Source: Acidimicrobium ferrooxidans DSM 10331
GTDB taxonomy: Bacteria; Actinomycetota; Acidimicrobiia; Acidimicrobiales; Acidimicrobiaceae
DNA length: 64,000 nt
NCBI RefSeq assembly: GCF_000023265.1
Contig: NC_013124.1
Coordinates: forward strand, 682,001-746,000
Reading direction: 5' to 3'
In this document: positions 33,040-41,502 of the stretch, piece by piece
Position numbering within the stretch: the stretch's first letter is position 1
Layout: each line of letters starts with the position of its first letter
Program-made: the position numbers and the translations under genes
Notes under the pieces: generated by a model
Database searches by the model: none
What the model saw: the letters and a program-made list of their open reading frames with translations, nothing else
Told to the model about the DNA's origin: nothing

Positions 33040-33069
33040 CGGGTCGCGGTGACGGGAGGACGTGTGGGG

Positions 33070-33720
33070 GTGGTGAGCCGAGACGACATCCTCGACGGAC
33101 GTGTCGTCCTCACGGCCTCGGGAGGGCTCGACGACGTCGAGGAAGGCGTGACGGTGCTCGCCCTGTTCGGTGCCACCGAGGCCGTGGGGGGTGGCCCTCC
33201 CGTCGAGGTGCTCGGGGGCTTCGCCGATCGTCTTGCGGAGCTGTCGCGCCGACCGGTGGTCACCTTTGCGCCGCGAGGACTCGATGGCGGTGGTGCGTTC
33301 CGAGAGCGAGAAGCGCTGGCGGATGCACGGCGTGTCCTGGCCGAGGTCGGAGGGCCTGTCGTCGTGCTGGCGGCGACCGTGGCAGCCGGGGTCGGCGTTG
33401 CACTGGGCCGCGACGAGCGGGTCGTGGGGGTGGCGCTCGTCGACCCGTGGACGATCGGCGAGGCGGTCGCCTTCGGCGTGAACCTCGACACGGATGCGAG
33501 CATCGATCAATCCGGCGATGCACTGGCCTGCGCGGTGCTCGTCGTCACCGACCACGAGCGCGACGTCGGTGCGATCGAGACGATCGCACCCGAGGCTGAG
33601 ATGCATCGGCTCTCTGGGGCCGCGCGCAGCTTCGTGCTCGATGCGCGCGTCCTCGCCATCGTGGCGGGCTGGATCGAGCGGGCCCCGTGGTCTGGGGAGG
33701 TCGCCTCGCCCGAGGCCTAG
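33070..33720 (+). CDS. Hypothetical alpha/beta-fold protein, 216 aa
   Basis: I do not recognise the family. The GTG is set by a GGGAGGA site 9 nt upstream; two other in-frame GTGs lie within 6 nt. Strands and helices alternate as in alpha/beta hydrolases (RRPVVTFAPRGLDGG, GGPVVVLAATVAAGVGVALG, GVALVDPW), but the position of the nucleophile serine in a GxSxG elbow reads LAATVAAG. It may be an inactive hydrolase relative or a different Rossmann-like protein. It overlaps the thiE stop by 4 nt. Confidence 0.6.
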   Translation: MVSRDDILDGRVVLTASGGLDDVEEGVTVLALFGATEAVGGGPPVEVLGGFADRLAELSRRPVVTFAPRGLDGGGAFREREALADARRVLAEVGGPVVVLAATVAAGVGVALGRDERVVGVALVDPWTIGEAVAFGVNLDTDASIDQSGDALACAVLVVTDHERDVGAIETIAPEAEMHRLSGAARSFVLDARVLAIVAGWIERAPWSGEVASPEA

Positions 33721-34412
33721 AGCACGGGCGTGGAGGATCGGCGGTTGTGCGTGAGAGTGGCGGCGCCGGGTGTGCCCCAGCTCGGCTGTTCGCGCGCGAG
33801 CTCGATGGCGGCGCGAAGGTCGTGCGCTGCTTGCCTCGGGTCCGGGGCTTCCGTCAGTGCCCGCACGACGACGAAGCGCCGTGCACCCGCCGCGACGAGC
33901 GCTGGTATGGCTTGAGCCGTGACGTTGCCGGTGATGAAGCGGGGTCGAGCCTCGGCTGCTCGGTGTGCGAAGGCGACGTAGGAGCGGCCGGTGCCGGGGC
34001 GCCCTGGCTTCGTCGGTGTGGGCTCGACCGGCCCGACGGAGAGGTAGTCGGCAAGTGGCGAGGCGGCGTTGAACTCGGCTGGTGCGTGCGTCGACAAGCC
34101 CACGATTCTGTCGGGGCCGACGAGGGAACGAACGGTGCCGACGTCGAGGTCGTCTTGACCGACGTGGACCCCGTCGGCGTCGCTGGCGAGTGCGATGTCC
34201 GGCCGATCGTTCACGATGAACGGCACGCCGCGCCGCGCAAGGAGCCGGGCGAGGTCTCGAGCGGCGCGAAGCACGAGTCCATCGGGCGCGTCCTTCGCCC
34301 GGAGCTGGACGATGTCGACACCGCCGCGCACGGTTGCGTCGACGAACGCAAGCAGGTCACGCCGCAGCGGGACGCACAGGTACAGGCAGCGGTCCCCGAG
34401 CGACCTCGTCAC
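33717..34412 (-). CDS. thiE: Thiamine phosphate synthase
   Basis: This is a 231-residue TIM-barrel enzyme that joins hydroxymethylpyrimidine diphosphate and thiazole phosphate to thiamine monophosphate. The characteristic segments are GGVDIVQLRAKDA, PFIVNDRPDIALASDADGVH, GLSTHAPAEF, YLSVGPVEPTPTKPGRPGTG and FITGNVTAQAIPALVAAGA. All match ThiE. With ThiL it makes ThDP for AceE. The start overlaps the stop of the HhH-GPD gene by 4 nt, so the two are coupled. The C-terminal tail past LAREQ is extended and unusual. Confidence 0.92.
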   Translation of the reverse strand: MTRSLGDRCLYLCVPLRRDLLAFVDATVRGGVDIVQLRAKDAPDGLVLRAARDLARLLARRGVPFIVNDRPDIALASDADGVHVGQDDLDVGTVRSLVGPDRIVGLSTHAPAEFNAASPLADYLSVGPVEPTPTKPGRPGTGRSYVAFAHRAAEARPRFITGNVTAQAIPALVAAGARRFVVVRALTEAPDPRQAAHDLRAAIELAREQPSWGTPGAATLTHNRRSSTPVL

Positions 34413-34996
34413 TGCCGCGCCTTGGCGCGAGCGGCCTTGACCGCCGCCTTGGTCTCACGGATGCGCTCGATGGCTTCTGGCGAGACGGCGTCGGCGACCG
34501 AGCGAAAGCTGCCGGGCTCGCCAAAGGGCTCGCTCTCGCGCTCCCACCCGTCGGGACGAACGCCGAAGCGCTTGGCGAGCAGGGCGAGGTAGATGCGTGC
34601 CTTCTCGTCGCCGAACCCAGGCATGGCCTCGATGCGCCGGCGCAGCTCGGCCGCGTCGCGCACGTCCTCCCAGAGTGCGGTGACATCGCCGGCGTAATGC
34701 TCGCACACGCTCACGGCGAGTGCATGGATGCGCTTGGCCATCGAGGTCGGGAATCGATGCAGCGCTGGCTTGGTGGCGACGAGTCGTGCAAGGTCCTCGG
34801 GGTCCATCGCCGCGATCGAGCACGCATCGAACGTGCGACCGAGCGCACGGAGGCGCTGCTCCAGCTCGAGCGGACCTCGGAAGGCTCGTTCCATCGGTAT
34901 CTGCTGGTCGAGCAGCATGCCAACGAGGAGGGCGAAGTGATCGGTGGCGAGCAGCTCGTTGGCGCGCTCGTCGTCGGTCAGGTAGAGCTCGATCAC
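34409..34996 (-). CDS. HhH-GPD-type base-excision DNA glycosylase-like protein
   Basis: This is a 195-residue protein of the actinobacterial HhH-GPD uncharacterised group. It has ALLVGMLLDQQIPMERAF (the entry helix), an HhH segment AMPGFGDEKARIYLALLAKRFGV, and basic ends. The catalytic aspartate typical of active glycosylases is not evident after the HhH loop, so the activity is uncertain. The GTG was chosen because it gives a complete helix 1. It is co-transcribed with thiE. Confidence 0.75.
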   Translation of the reverse strand: MIELYLTDDERANELLATDHFALLVGMLLDQQIPMERAFRGPLELEQRLRALGRTFDACSIAAMDPEDLARLVATKPALHRFPTSMAKRIHALAVSVCEHYAGDVTALWEDVRDAAELRRRIEAMPGFGDEKARIYLALLAKRFGVRPDGWERESEPFGEPGSFRSVADAVSPEAIERIRETKAAVKAARAKARQ

Positions 34997-35040
34997 GCTT
35001 GCTCCTTCGACGGGACCGTATGAGTGGCGTGCCCTCGAGC

Positions 35041-37779
35041 CTACATGGTCGGGTCGAAGCGCTCGGGTGAGACTCCGTAGTGCGCGAGCGCATCGTGGAG
35101 TTCCTCGGGCTTCGCCTCGCCGATGCGCACGAGTTGCGCGATCGCGGCGACGACGACGTGCGCCGCGTCGACCTCGAAGAAGCGTCGAAGCGCCTCGCGC
35201 GTATCCGAGCGACCGAAGCCGTCCGTGCCGAGCGCGAGGAAAGGTCGATCGACGAAGTTGGCGACCTGTTCGGCGACGAGCCGGACGTAGTCCGTGGTGG
35301 CGACGATGGGCCCGCTCGACTGGGCCATGAGCTCGTCGAGCCACACGCGCTGGCGTTCGGTCCCGGTCAGTCGCTCCGTGCGCTCGGCCTCGAGGGCGTC
35401 TTCGCGCAAGCGCTTGTACGACGTGATCGAGAATGCGGTCGCTGCCACGCCCCAGTGGCGAGCGAGTTCGCTCTGGGCCTCGAGCACTGCCCGGTGCGCG
35501 GTTCCGGAGAAGAACAGCGTCACGGGACGGCGCCGATCGCGAGGGGTCGCTGCCGAGATCGGCTCGACGTCACCCATCTCGGGGGCAGGACGGAAGAGAT
35601 ACCCGCCGCGCATGATCGCCTCGACCAGTGCCGCTCGCTCGAGGTGGTCGGGCGCGGGCGGCATCGGGTAGTTCTCGTTGTAGGTCGTCAGGTAGTAGAT
35701 CACGTCTCTCGGCTGGGGACCGTACATGTCGGCGATCCCGTGCTCGAAGACGGTTGCGATCTCGTAGGCGAACGCTGGGTCGTAGGCCTGCACGTTGGGG
35801 AATGCCGCCGCCAGGAGCAGCGAATGTCCATCGGTGTGCTGGAGGCCCTCACCGAGGAGCGTGGTGCGCCCCGCCGTGGCGCCGACGAGAAAGCCGCGCG
35901 CTCGTGCGTCCGAGGCCGCCCAAAGCAGGTCCATCGTCCGCTGGAAGCCGAACATGGAGTAGAAGAGGTACACCGGGATCATCGGAACGCCGAGCGTTGC
36001 ATACGACGTGCCGGCCGCGGTGAACATCGCCGTGGCACCGGCTTCGGTGATGCCCATCTCGAGGATCTGGCCGTCTTGTGCCTCGGTGTAGGACAGCAAG
36101 AGCCCGGCGTCGACCGGCGTGTAGAGCTGTCCGATCGACGAGTAGATCTTGGCCTCTCGAAACAGCGCTTCGAGACCGAACGTCCGCGCCTCGTCCGGCA
36201 CGATCGGCGCGATACGGGATCCGACCTGTGGGTCCTTGATGAGCGATCGCAGAATGCGAGCCATCACCATCGTCGTCGACACCGCTTGGGCGCCAGAGCC
36301 GTCGTAGAACTCGGCAAACGCCTCGCTGCTCGGCGCAGGGAGGCTCCGTGCGCGTTCGACGCGCTTCGGGAGGTAGCCGCCGAGGACGCGGCGCCGTGTG
36401 TGGAGATACTCCTCCTCGATCGAGCCCGGAGGAAGCGTGATGTAGGGCGGATCCTCGCCCGCAAGCATCTCGTCCGAGATCACGTCGTTCAGGTGGAGGC
36501 GATCACGGAACTCGAGGAGCTGCTCCCGGGTCATCTTCTTGATCTGGTGGGTTGCGTTGCGCGCCTCGATGTCCGGGCCGAGCGTCCAACCCTTGATGGT
36601 CTTGGCGAGGATCGCGGTGGGTGAACCCGTGTGGTTCACCGCGGCGTGGTAGGCCGCGTAGAGCTTTCGGTAGTCGTGTCCACCACGAGGGAGCGCCTGG
36701 AGCTCCTCGTCGGAGAGGTGCTCCACGAGGCGACGGAGGCGTGGGTCGGGTCCAAAGAAGTGTTCGCGAATGTAGGCCCCCGACTCGGTCGCGAGCTTCT
36801 GGAAGTCGCCGTCTGGCGTCGTGTTCATCTTGTTCAGCAGCACCCCGTCGACGTCCCGGGCGAGGAGCTCGTCCCACTTCGAGCCCCAGATCACCTTGAT
36901 CACGTTCCAGCCGGCGCCGCGGAAGGTCGCCTCGAGCTCTTGGATGATCTTGCCGTTGCCCCGAACTGGGCCGTCCAGACGCTGCAGGTTGCAGTTCACG
37001 ACGAAGATGAGGTTGTCGAGGTGCTCGCGTCCGGCCACACCGAGCGCTCCCACCGCTTCGGGTTCGTCGAGCTCGCCATCGCCCACGAACGCCCAGATGC
37101 GACTGGAAGCGGCCTGGGCGAGCTTGCGATTCTCCATGTAGCGGTTGAACATCGCGTGGTAGATCGCCTGGATGGGCCCGAGGCCCATCGAGACCGTGGG
37201 GAACTCCCAGAAGTCCGGCATGAGTCGCGGATGCGGATACGACGACAGGCCCTGGCCACCGACCTCCATGCGGAAGTGATTCAGCTGCGCCTCGGTGAGG
37301 CGTCCCTCGAGGAAGGCGCGGGCGTAGAAACCTGGTGAAGCATGTCCTTGGAAGTAGACGAAGTCGCCGGGGTACTCGGTGTCCTTACCGCGGAAGAAGT
37401 GGTTGAAGCCAACCTCGTAGAGAGCTGCCGAGCTCGCATACGTCGACAGGTGCCCGCCGATGCCGTCCGCGGCATGGTTCGCTCTCGTCACCATCACCGC
37501 GGCGTTCCAACGGATGAACGCACGGATCCTGCGCTCGATGGCCTCGTCCCCCGGAAACCATGGCTCGTTCTCCGGTGCGATGGTGTTGATGTAGGGTGTC
37601 GAGACCGTCGCGGGGAAGCCGACCTGGCGCTCCCTCGCCGCTTCGAGCAGCTTCATCAGCATGAAGGTGGCTCGCTGGCGACCTCGCTCGTCGACGAGTG
37701 CGTTGAAGGAGTCAACCCACTCCGCCGTCTCGTCGGGGTCGATGTCGGGGATCTGATGTGCGAAGCCGTCGATGATCAC
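35041..37779 (-). CDS. aceE: Pyruvate dehydrogenase E1 component, homodimeric type
   Basis: This is a 912-residue AceE-type E1 that decarboxylates pyruvate with ThDP and passes the acetyl group to lipoyl-E2. The ThDP/Mg motif is GDGELDEPEAVGALG (from 233) with VNCNLQRLDGPVRGNG (from 261). HASPGFYARAFLEGRL and NHFFRGKDTEYPGDFVYFQG match the homodimeric family. The start GTG follows GGAGGC. The gene stands alone here, with E3, E2 and lipoylation genes 2.3 kb away on the other strand. Divergent rnhA begins 56 bp upstream. Confidence 0.96.
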   Translation of the reverse strand: MIIDGFAHQIPDIDPDETAEWVDSFNALVDERGRQRATFMLMKLLEAARERQVGFPATVSTPYINTIAPENEPWFPGDEAIERRIRAFIRWNAAVMVTRANHAADGIGGHLSTYASSAALYEVGFNHFFRGKDTEYPGDFVYFQGHASPGFYARAFLEGRLTEAQLNHFRMEVGGQGLSSYPHPRLMPDFWEFPTVSMGLGPIQAIYHAMFNRYMENRKLAQAASSRIWAFVGDGELDEPEAVGALGVAGREHLDNLIFVVNCNLQRLDGPVRGNGKIIQELEATFRGAGWNVIKVIWGSKWDELLARDVDGVLLNKMNTTPDGDFQKLATESGAYIREHFFGPDPRLRRLVEHLSDEELQALPRGGHDYRKLYAAYHAAVNHTGSPTAILAKTIKGWTLGPDIEARNATHQIKKMTREQLLEFRDRLHLNDVISDEMLAGEDPPYITLPPGSIEEEYLHTRRRVLGGYLPKRVERARSLPAPSSEAFAEFYDGSGAQAVSTTMVMARILRSLIKDPQVGSRIAPIVPDEARTFGLEALFREAKIYSSIGQLYTPVDAGLLLSYTEAQDGQILEMGITEAGATAMFTAAGTSYATLGVPMIPVYLFYSMFGFQRTMDLLWAASDARARGFLVGATAGRTTLLGEGLQHTDGHSLLLAAAFPNVQAYDPAFAYEIATVFEHGIADMYGPQPRDVIYYLTTYNENYPMPPAPDHLERAALVEAIMRGGYLFRPAPEMGDVEPISAATPRDRRRPVTLFFSGTAHRAVLEAQSELARHWGVAATAFSITSYKRLREDALEAERTERLTGTERQRVWLDELMAQSSGPIVATTDYVRLVAEQVANFVDRPFLALGTDGFGRSDTREALRRFFEVDAAHVVVAAIAQLVRIGEAKPEELHDALAHYGVSPERFDPTM

Positions 37780-37822
37780 GCCTCCATTCTGACAGCTCCC
37801 GATGTCGGTGTCGACTCCCCGC

Positions 37823-37828
37823 TAGCCT
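37823..37828 (+). promoter_or_regulatory. -10 box of rnhA (leaderless)
   Basis: TAGCCT is followed by 7 nt and the rnhA ATG at 37836. The gap has no ribosome site. The box lies in the divergent spacer with aceE. Confidence 0.55.
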
Positions 37829-37835
37829 GGCGCGG

Positions 37836-38282
37836 ATGGCCGTCGAGCGTCTCGTCTACACCGATGGAGCCTGTTTGGGCAACCCGGGTCCTGGTGGCTG
37901 GGCCTGGTTCGAGCCTCTCACGGGACGTCGAGCGTCCGGCTCGGAGGCGCAGACGACCAATCAGCGGATGGAGCTCACCGCGGTGCTTCGAGCGCTCGAG
38001 GCAGACCCCGCGCCCCTCGTACTCGTGCGCTCGGACTCGCAGTACGTCGTGCGGTGCTTCCAGGAGCGGTGGTGGGCACGCTGGCGGCAGAACGGCTTTC
38101 GCAACGCCAAGGGCCAACCCGTGTCGAACCGCGACCTGTGGGAGCTCGTCCTTCGTCTCGTGCTCGACGAGGGCCGCAGCGTTCGTTTCGAATGGGTGCG
38201 TGGCCACGCTGGCGATCCTGGGAACGAGGAGGTCGACCGGCTCGCCCAAGCTGCGGCCCGTGCGGTGGCGCGCGGCGTCTGA
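37836..38282 (+). CDS. rnhA: Ribonuclease HI
   Basis: This 148-residue RNase HI degrades RNA in RNA-DNA hybrids. The catalytic acidic residues are Asp9 in VYTDGACLGNPGPGGWAW, the Glu in TTNQRMELTAVLRALE, the Asp in RSDSQYVV and the final Asp in HAGDPGNEEVDRLA. The basic WWARWRQNGFRNAKGQPV loop is present. The length is standard. A TAGCCT box lies 7 nt before the ATG. Confidence 0.96.
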   Translation: MAVERLVYTDGACLGNPGPGGWAWFEPLTGRRASGSEAQTTNQRMELTAVLRALEADPAPLVLVRSDSQYVVRCFQERWWARWRQNGFRNAKGQPVSNRDLWELVLRLVLDEGRSVRFEWVRGHAGDPGNEEVDRLAQAAARAVARGV

Positions 38283-38306
38283 CGGGTGCGCCGACGACCT
38301 CGTCAC

Positions 38307-38312
38307 TAAGGT
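38307..38312 (+). promoter_or_regulatory. -10 box of the SDR gene (leaderless)
   Basis: TAAGGT, 6 nt and then the ATG. No ribosome site lies in between. The spacing matches the window's leaderless pattern. Confidence 0.45.
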
Positions 38313-38318
38313 GGCCTC

Positions 38319-39077
38319 ATGGAGCTGCGTGGATCGTCGGTGGTGGTTACGGGAGGCGCCTCTGGTCTTGGGCTCGGGGTCGCCGAGCGCTTGATCGGGC
38401 GAGGTGCCCATGTTGTGATCGTCGACCGCAATGCGGAGGCCGGGGCGGCCGTTGCTGCGCGACTGTCCGCCGAGTTCGTCGAGGCCGACGTGACGGACGA
38501 AGAGCAACTCGCTCGCGCGTTCGACCGGGCTGCAGCGTTGGGGCCAGTGCGTATGGGCGTGGCGTGTGCGGGCATCGGAATTGCCGAGCGTGTCCTTGGC
38601 CGCTCGGGCGAGCCGCATCAGTTGGCGTCCTTCCAACGGGTCATCGGGGTCAATCTGATCGGGACGTTCAACCTCCTCCGGCTCGCGGCTCGCGCCATCG
38701 GAGCGAGCGAGCCGGCCGATGGCGAGCGCGGGGTGATCGTGCTGACGGCGTCGATCGCGGCCTTCGATGGCCAGATCGGCCAGATCGCCTATGCGGCCTC
38801 CAAGGGCGGCGTCGTCGGCATGACGTTGCCGGCCGCACGCGATCTCGCGAGCGCGCAGATCCGGGTCGTGACGATCGCGCCGGGCATCATGGACACGCCG
38901 CTGCTCGGTCAACTTCCCGAGGAGGTGCGCCGCGACCTCGGCGCGTCGATTCCCTTCCCCAAGCGACTCGGCCAACCAGCCGACTTCGCGCAGCTCGTCG
39001 AGGCGATCGCAGAGAACCACTACCTCAACGGTGAGGTCATCCGCCTCGACGGCGCGCTGCGCATGCCGCCTCGATGA
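38319..39077 (+). CDS. Short-chain dehydrogenase, probable 3-hydroxyacyl-CoA type
   Basis: This is a 252-residue SDR. It has [25 protein letters not shown] (NAD loop), NVG-type region CAGIG, the catalytic serine in [17 protein letters not shown], Tyr-x3-Lys in [10 protein letters not shown], and PGIMDTPLL. The order and [14 protein letters not shown] resemble the 17beta-HSD10/3-hydroxyacyl-CoA dehydrogenase type, suggesting fatty acid or isoleucine breakdown; the substrate is not proven. An aldo-keto reductase gene with its own -10 box follows. Confidence 0.88.
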   Translation: MELRGSSVVVTGGASGLGLGVAERLIGRGAHVVIVDRNAEAGAAVAARLSAEFVEADVTDEEQLARAFDRAAALGPVRMGVACAGIGIAERVLGRSGEPHQLASFQRVIGVNLIGTFNLLRLAARAIGASEPADGERGVIVLTASIAAFDGQIGQIAYAASKGGVVGMTLPAARDLASAQIRVVTIAPGIMDTPLLGQLPEEVRRDLGASIPFPKRLGQPADFAQLVEAIAENHYLNGEVIRLDGALRMPPR

Positions 39078-39108
39078 ACCGGCGCGCGGAGTCGTCGATC
39101 GGCTGACC

Positions 39109-39114
39109 TAGGCT
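39109..39114 (+). promoter_or_regulatory. -10 box of the aldo-keto reductase gene (leaderless)
   Basis: TAGGCT is followed by 7 nt (GGTTCGC) and the GTG at 39122. It is one of the clearest examples of the motif. Confidence 0.55.
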
Positions 39115-39121
39115 GGTTCGC

Positions 39122-40042
39122 GTGCGCTACGTCGAGGCAGCCGGACTCAAGGTGTCCGCGGTCGGCCTCGGGACGTGGCAGTTCGGCTCGCGAGAGTGGG
39201 GCTATGGGGAGGCCTACGCCAACCACGATGCTCGCTTGATCGTCGAGCGGGCGCTCGAGCTCGGCGTCACCTTGTTCGACACGGCTGAGGTCTACGGTTC
39301 GGGGCGCTCCGAGCGGATCCTCGGCGAGGCGCTCGCGTCGTCGCGGGCCAACGTGGTCGTCGCCACCAAGTACGCTCCGACGCTGCCGATCCCGGGCAGG
39401 GCTGCTCGCCACCTCCGCGCCTCCGCCCAGCGTCTCGGTCGTGACGCCATCGACCTCTACCAGGTACACTTCCCGAATCCACTGGTGCCCACGCACCAGC
39501 TGCTCGAGGAACTCGAGGCCGAGGTGTTCGCTGGTGGGGCTCGTGCGCTCGGGGTGTCCAACTTCTCGTTGGCGGCCTGGCGCGCCGCCGAGCGAACAGG
39601 TCACGTCCCGATCGTCTCGAACCAGGTCCACCTGTCACTGGTGGTCCGCCGCAGCCTTCGGGAGTTGGTCCCGTGGGCCCAGGCCAACGACCGGTTGGTC
39701 ATCGCCTACTCGCCGCTCGAGCAGGGACTCCTGGCAGGGACCTACACAACGACGCATCGGCCGAGGGGTGTGCGTCGGCTGCGGCGCGCCTTCTCGCCGA
39801 CCGGGCTGCTCCGGGCGCGTCCAGTCCTCGACGAGTTGCGACGCGTGGGGACTCGCTACGGTGCCTCGCCGGCACAGGTGGCGCTCGCGTGGGTGCTGTC
39901 ACACCCGAACGTCGTGGCGATCCCGGGCGCGTCCAGCGTCTCCCAGCTCGAGCACAACGTCGAGGCCGGGGCGCTGTCGCTCACGAACGAAGACGTCGTC
40001 CGTCTCGAGGCCTCTGCGCAAGCAGCGTGGCCCGTCAGGTGA
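39122..40042 (+). CDS. Aldo-keto reductase
   Basis: This 306-residue (alpha/beta)8 NADPH oxidoreductase has GLGTWQFGSREWGYG, the catalytic DTAEVYGSGRSERIL (Asp, Tyr), the lysine in VVATKYAP, the DLYQVHFPNPLVPTHQ region with His, and a C-terminal cofactor site IPGASSVSQLEHNVEAG. It resembles bacterial AKRs that reduce aldehydes or sugars. The substrate is not readable from context, which is unrelated to its neighbours. Confidence 0.9.
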   Translation: MRYVEAAGLKVSAVGLGTWQFGSREWGYGEAYANHDARLIVERALELGVTLFDTAEVYGSGRSERILGEALASSRANVVVATKYAPTLPIPGRAARHLRASAQRLGRDAIDLYQVHFPNPLVPTHQLLEELEAEVFAGGARALGVSNFSLAAWRAAERTGHVPIVSNQVHLSLVVRRSLRELVPWAQANDRLVIAYSPLEQGLLAGTYTTTHRPRGVRRLRRAFSPTGLLRARPVLDELRRVGTRYGASPAQVALAWVLSHPNVVAIPGASSVSQLEHNVEAGALSLTNEDVVRLEASAQAAWPVR

Positions 40043-40122
40043 GTGCATCGGTGCGGCGGCGAGGAATTGTGTGGACGTTGACTGCCTGGTAGAAACCTGT
40101 ATCGGAAGGAGTGGAACGAACG

Positions 40123-41502
40123 GTGAGTGACTCGACCTACGACGTCGTCATCCTCGGTGCAGGTCCAGCGGGCTACGCTGCGGCGCTCTACGGGGGATCG
40201 GCTGGCCTCAGCATCGCCATCGTGGAACAAGATCGCGTGGGCGGTACGTGCTTACAGCGAGGGTGCGTGCCGGCCAAGGAGTTTCTCGAGACAGCGACCG
40301 TTCGGCGCACGATCGAAGCGGCGGGAGCGTTCGGTATCGGTGCCACGTATACGGGCCTCGATTTCGCGACGGCGCAGGCACGCAAGCAGGACGTCGTCGC
40401 CAAGCTGACCGGTGGGCTCACGGGACTCATGCGTTCTCGCGGCAACACCATCGTCGAAGGGCGCGGTGTCTATCGTGGCGGCGGGGTCATCGAGGTCGGC
40501 GGCGAGCGGCTCGTCGGCGAAACGGTGATCCTTGCGCCGGGATCGGTTCCAAGGACCATCCCGGGCTTCGACGTCGATGGTGAGGTCGTCCTGACCTCGG
40601 ACGAGGTGCTCTCGCTGACCAAGCTGCCTGACAGCGTGGTCATCATCGGCGGAGGCGTGATCGGCTGCGAATTCGCCTCCATGATGGCCGATCTCGGCAC
40701 CAAGGTCACGGTGGTCGAGGCACTCCCGCAGGTCCTGCCCGGTGTGGACCCGGATCTCGTCGGTATACTGCTCCGGAGCTTTCGGCGTCGCGGGGTTACG
40801 GTGCGGACCGGAGTCGGCGTCAGCGGCCTCGACCGGACCGGTTCGGGTGCGGTGGTTCGACTCGCCGATGGGACGCAGGTCGAGGCCGAGCAGGTCGTGG
40901 TGGCGGTCGGACGTCGTCCCAACACCGACGGGGTCATCGACCCTGCGAGTGGTGTGGGCCTCGACGAGCGAGGGTTTATCAAGGTTGATGACCAGTATCG
41001 GACCTCCGAAGCGGGGGTGTACGCCATCGGTGATGCGATCGCGACGCCACAGCTGGCCCACGTCGGCTTTGCCGAGGGGGTTGCGGTCGTCAAGTCCATC
41101 TTGGGCGAGATCTCCCCGTCGGTCGAGTACGACAAGGTGCCCTGGTGCATCTATACCCATCCGGAGATCGCCTTCGCGGGTCTCACGGAGGAGCAGGCCC
41201 GGGCCCAGGGGCGTGACGTGATCGTCAAGAAGGACCCGCTTGGTGGTAACTCGCGCGCCCGAATCCTCGGCGAGACCGATGGGATGGTCAAGGTGGTAGC
41301 GGACCGAGCGACCCACCAGCTTCTCGGCGTCCACATCGTTGGCCCCTGGGCAACGGAGCTCCTGTCGCCCGGCTACTTGGCGGTCAACTGGGAGGCCTCG
41401 GCGGAGGAGGTCGCTGCGTTCTTGCAGCCCCACCCGACCTTGTCCGAAGCGTTCGGCGAGACTGTCCTCGCACTGACTGGAAGGAGTCTGCACGTTGGCT
41501 GA
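40123..41502 (+). CDS. lpdA: Dihydrolipoyl dehydrogenase (E3)
   Basis: This is a 459-residue FAD/NAD flavoprotein that reoxidises dihydrolipoyl-E2. It has VVILGAGPAGYAAALYGG (FAD), the redox disulfide GGTCLQRGCVPAKEF, the NAD loop VVIIGGGVIGCEFASMMADLG, YAIGDAIATPQLAHVGFAEG and the C-terminal HPHPTLSEAF-like LQPHPTLSEAFGE. The GTG 12 nt after GGAAGGA is preferred over a GTG directly abutting it. The stop lies inside the E2 start, so E3 and E2 are coupled. Confidence 0.95.
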   Translation: MSDSTYDVVILGAGPAGYAAALYGGSAGLSIAIVEQDRVGGTCLQRGCVPAKEFLETATVRRTIEAAGAFGIGATYTGLDFATAQARKQDVVAKLTGGLTGLMRSRGNTIVEGRGVYRGGGVIEVGGERLVGETVILAPGSVPRTIPGFDVDGEVVLTSDEVLSLTKLPDSVVIIGGGVIGCEFASMMADLGTKVTVVEALPQVLPGVDPDLVGILLRSFRRRGVTVRTGVGVSGLDRTGSGAVVRLADGTQVEAEQVVVAVGRRPNTDGVIDPASGVGLDERGFIKVDDQYRTSEAGVYAIGDAIATPQLAHVGFAEGVAVVKSILGEISPSVEYDKVPWCIYTHPEIAFAGLTEEQARAQGRDVIVKKDPLGGNSRARILGETDGMVKVVADRATHQLLGVHIVGPWATELLSPGYLAVNWEASAEEVAAFLQPHPTLSEAFGETVLALTGRSLHVG

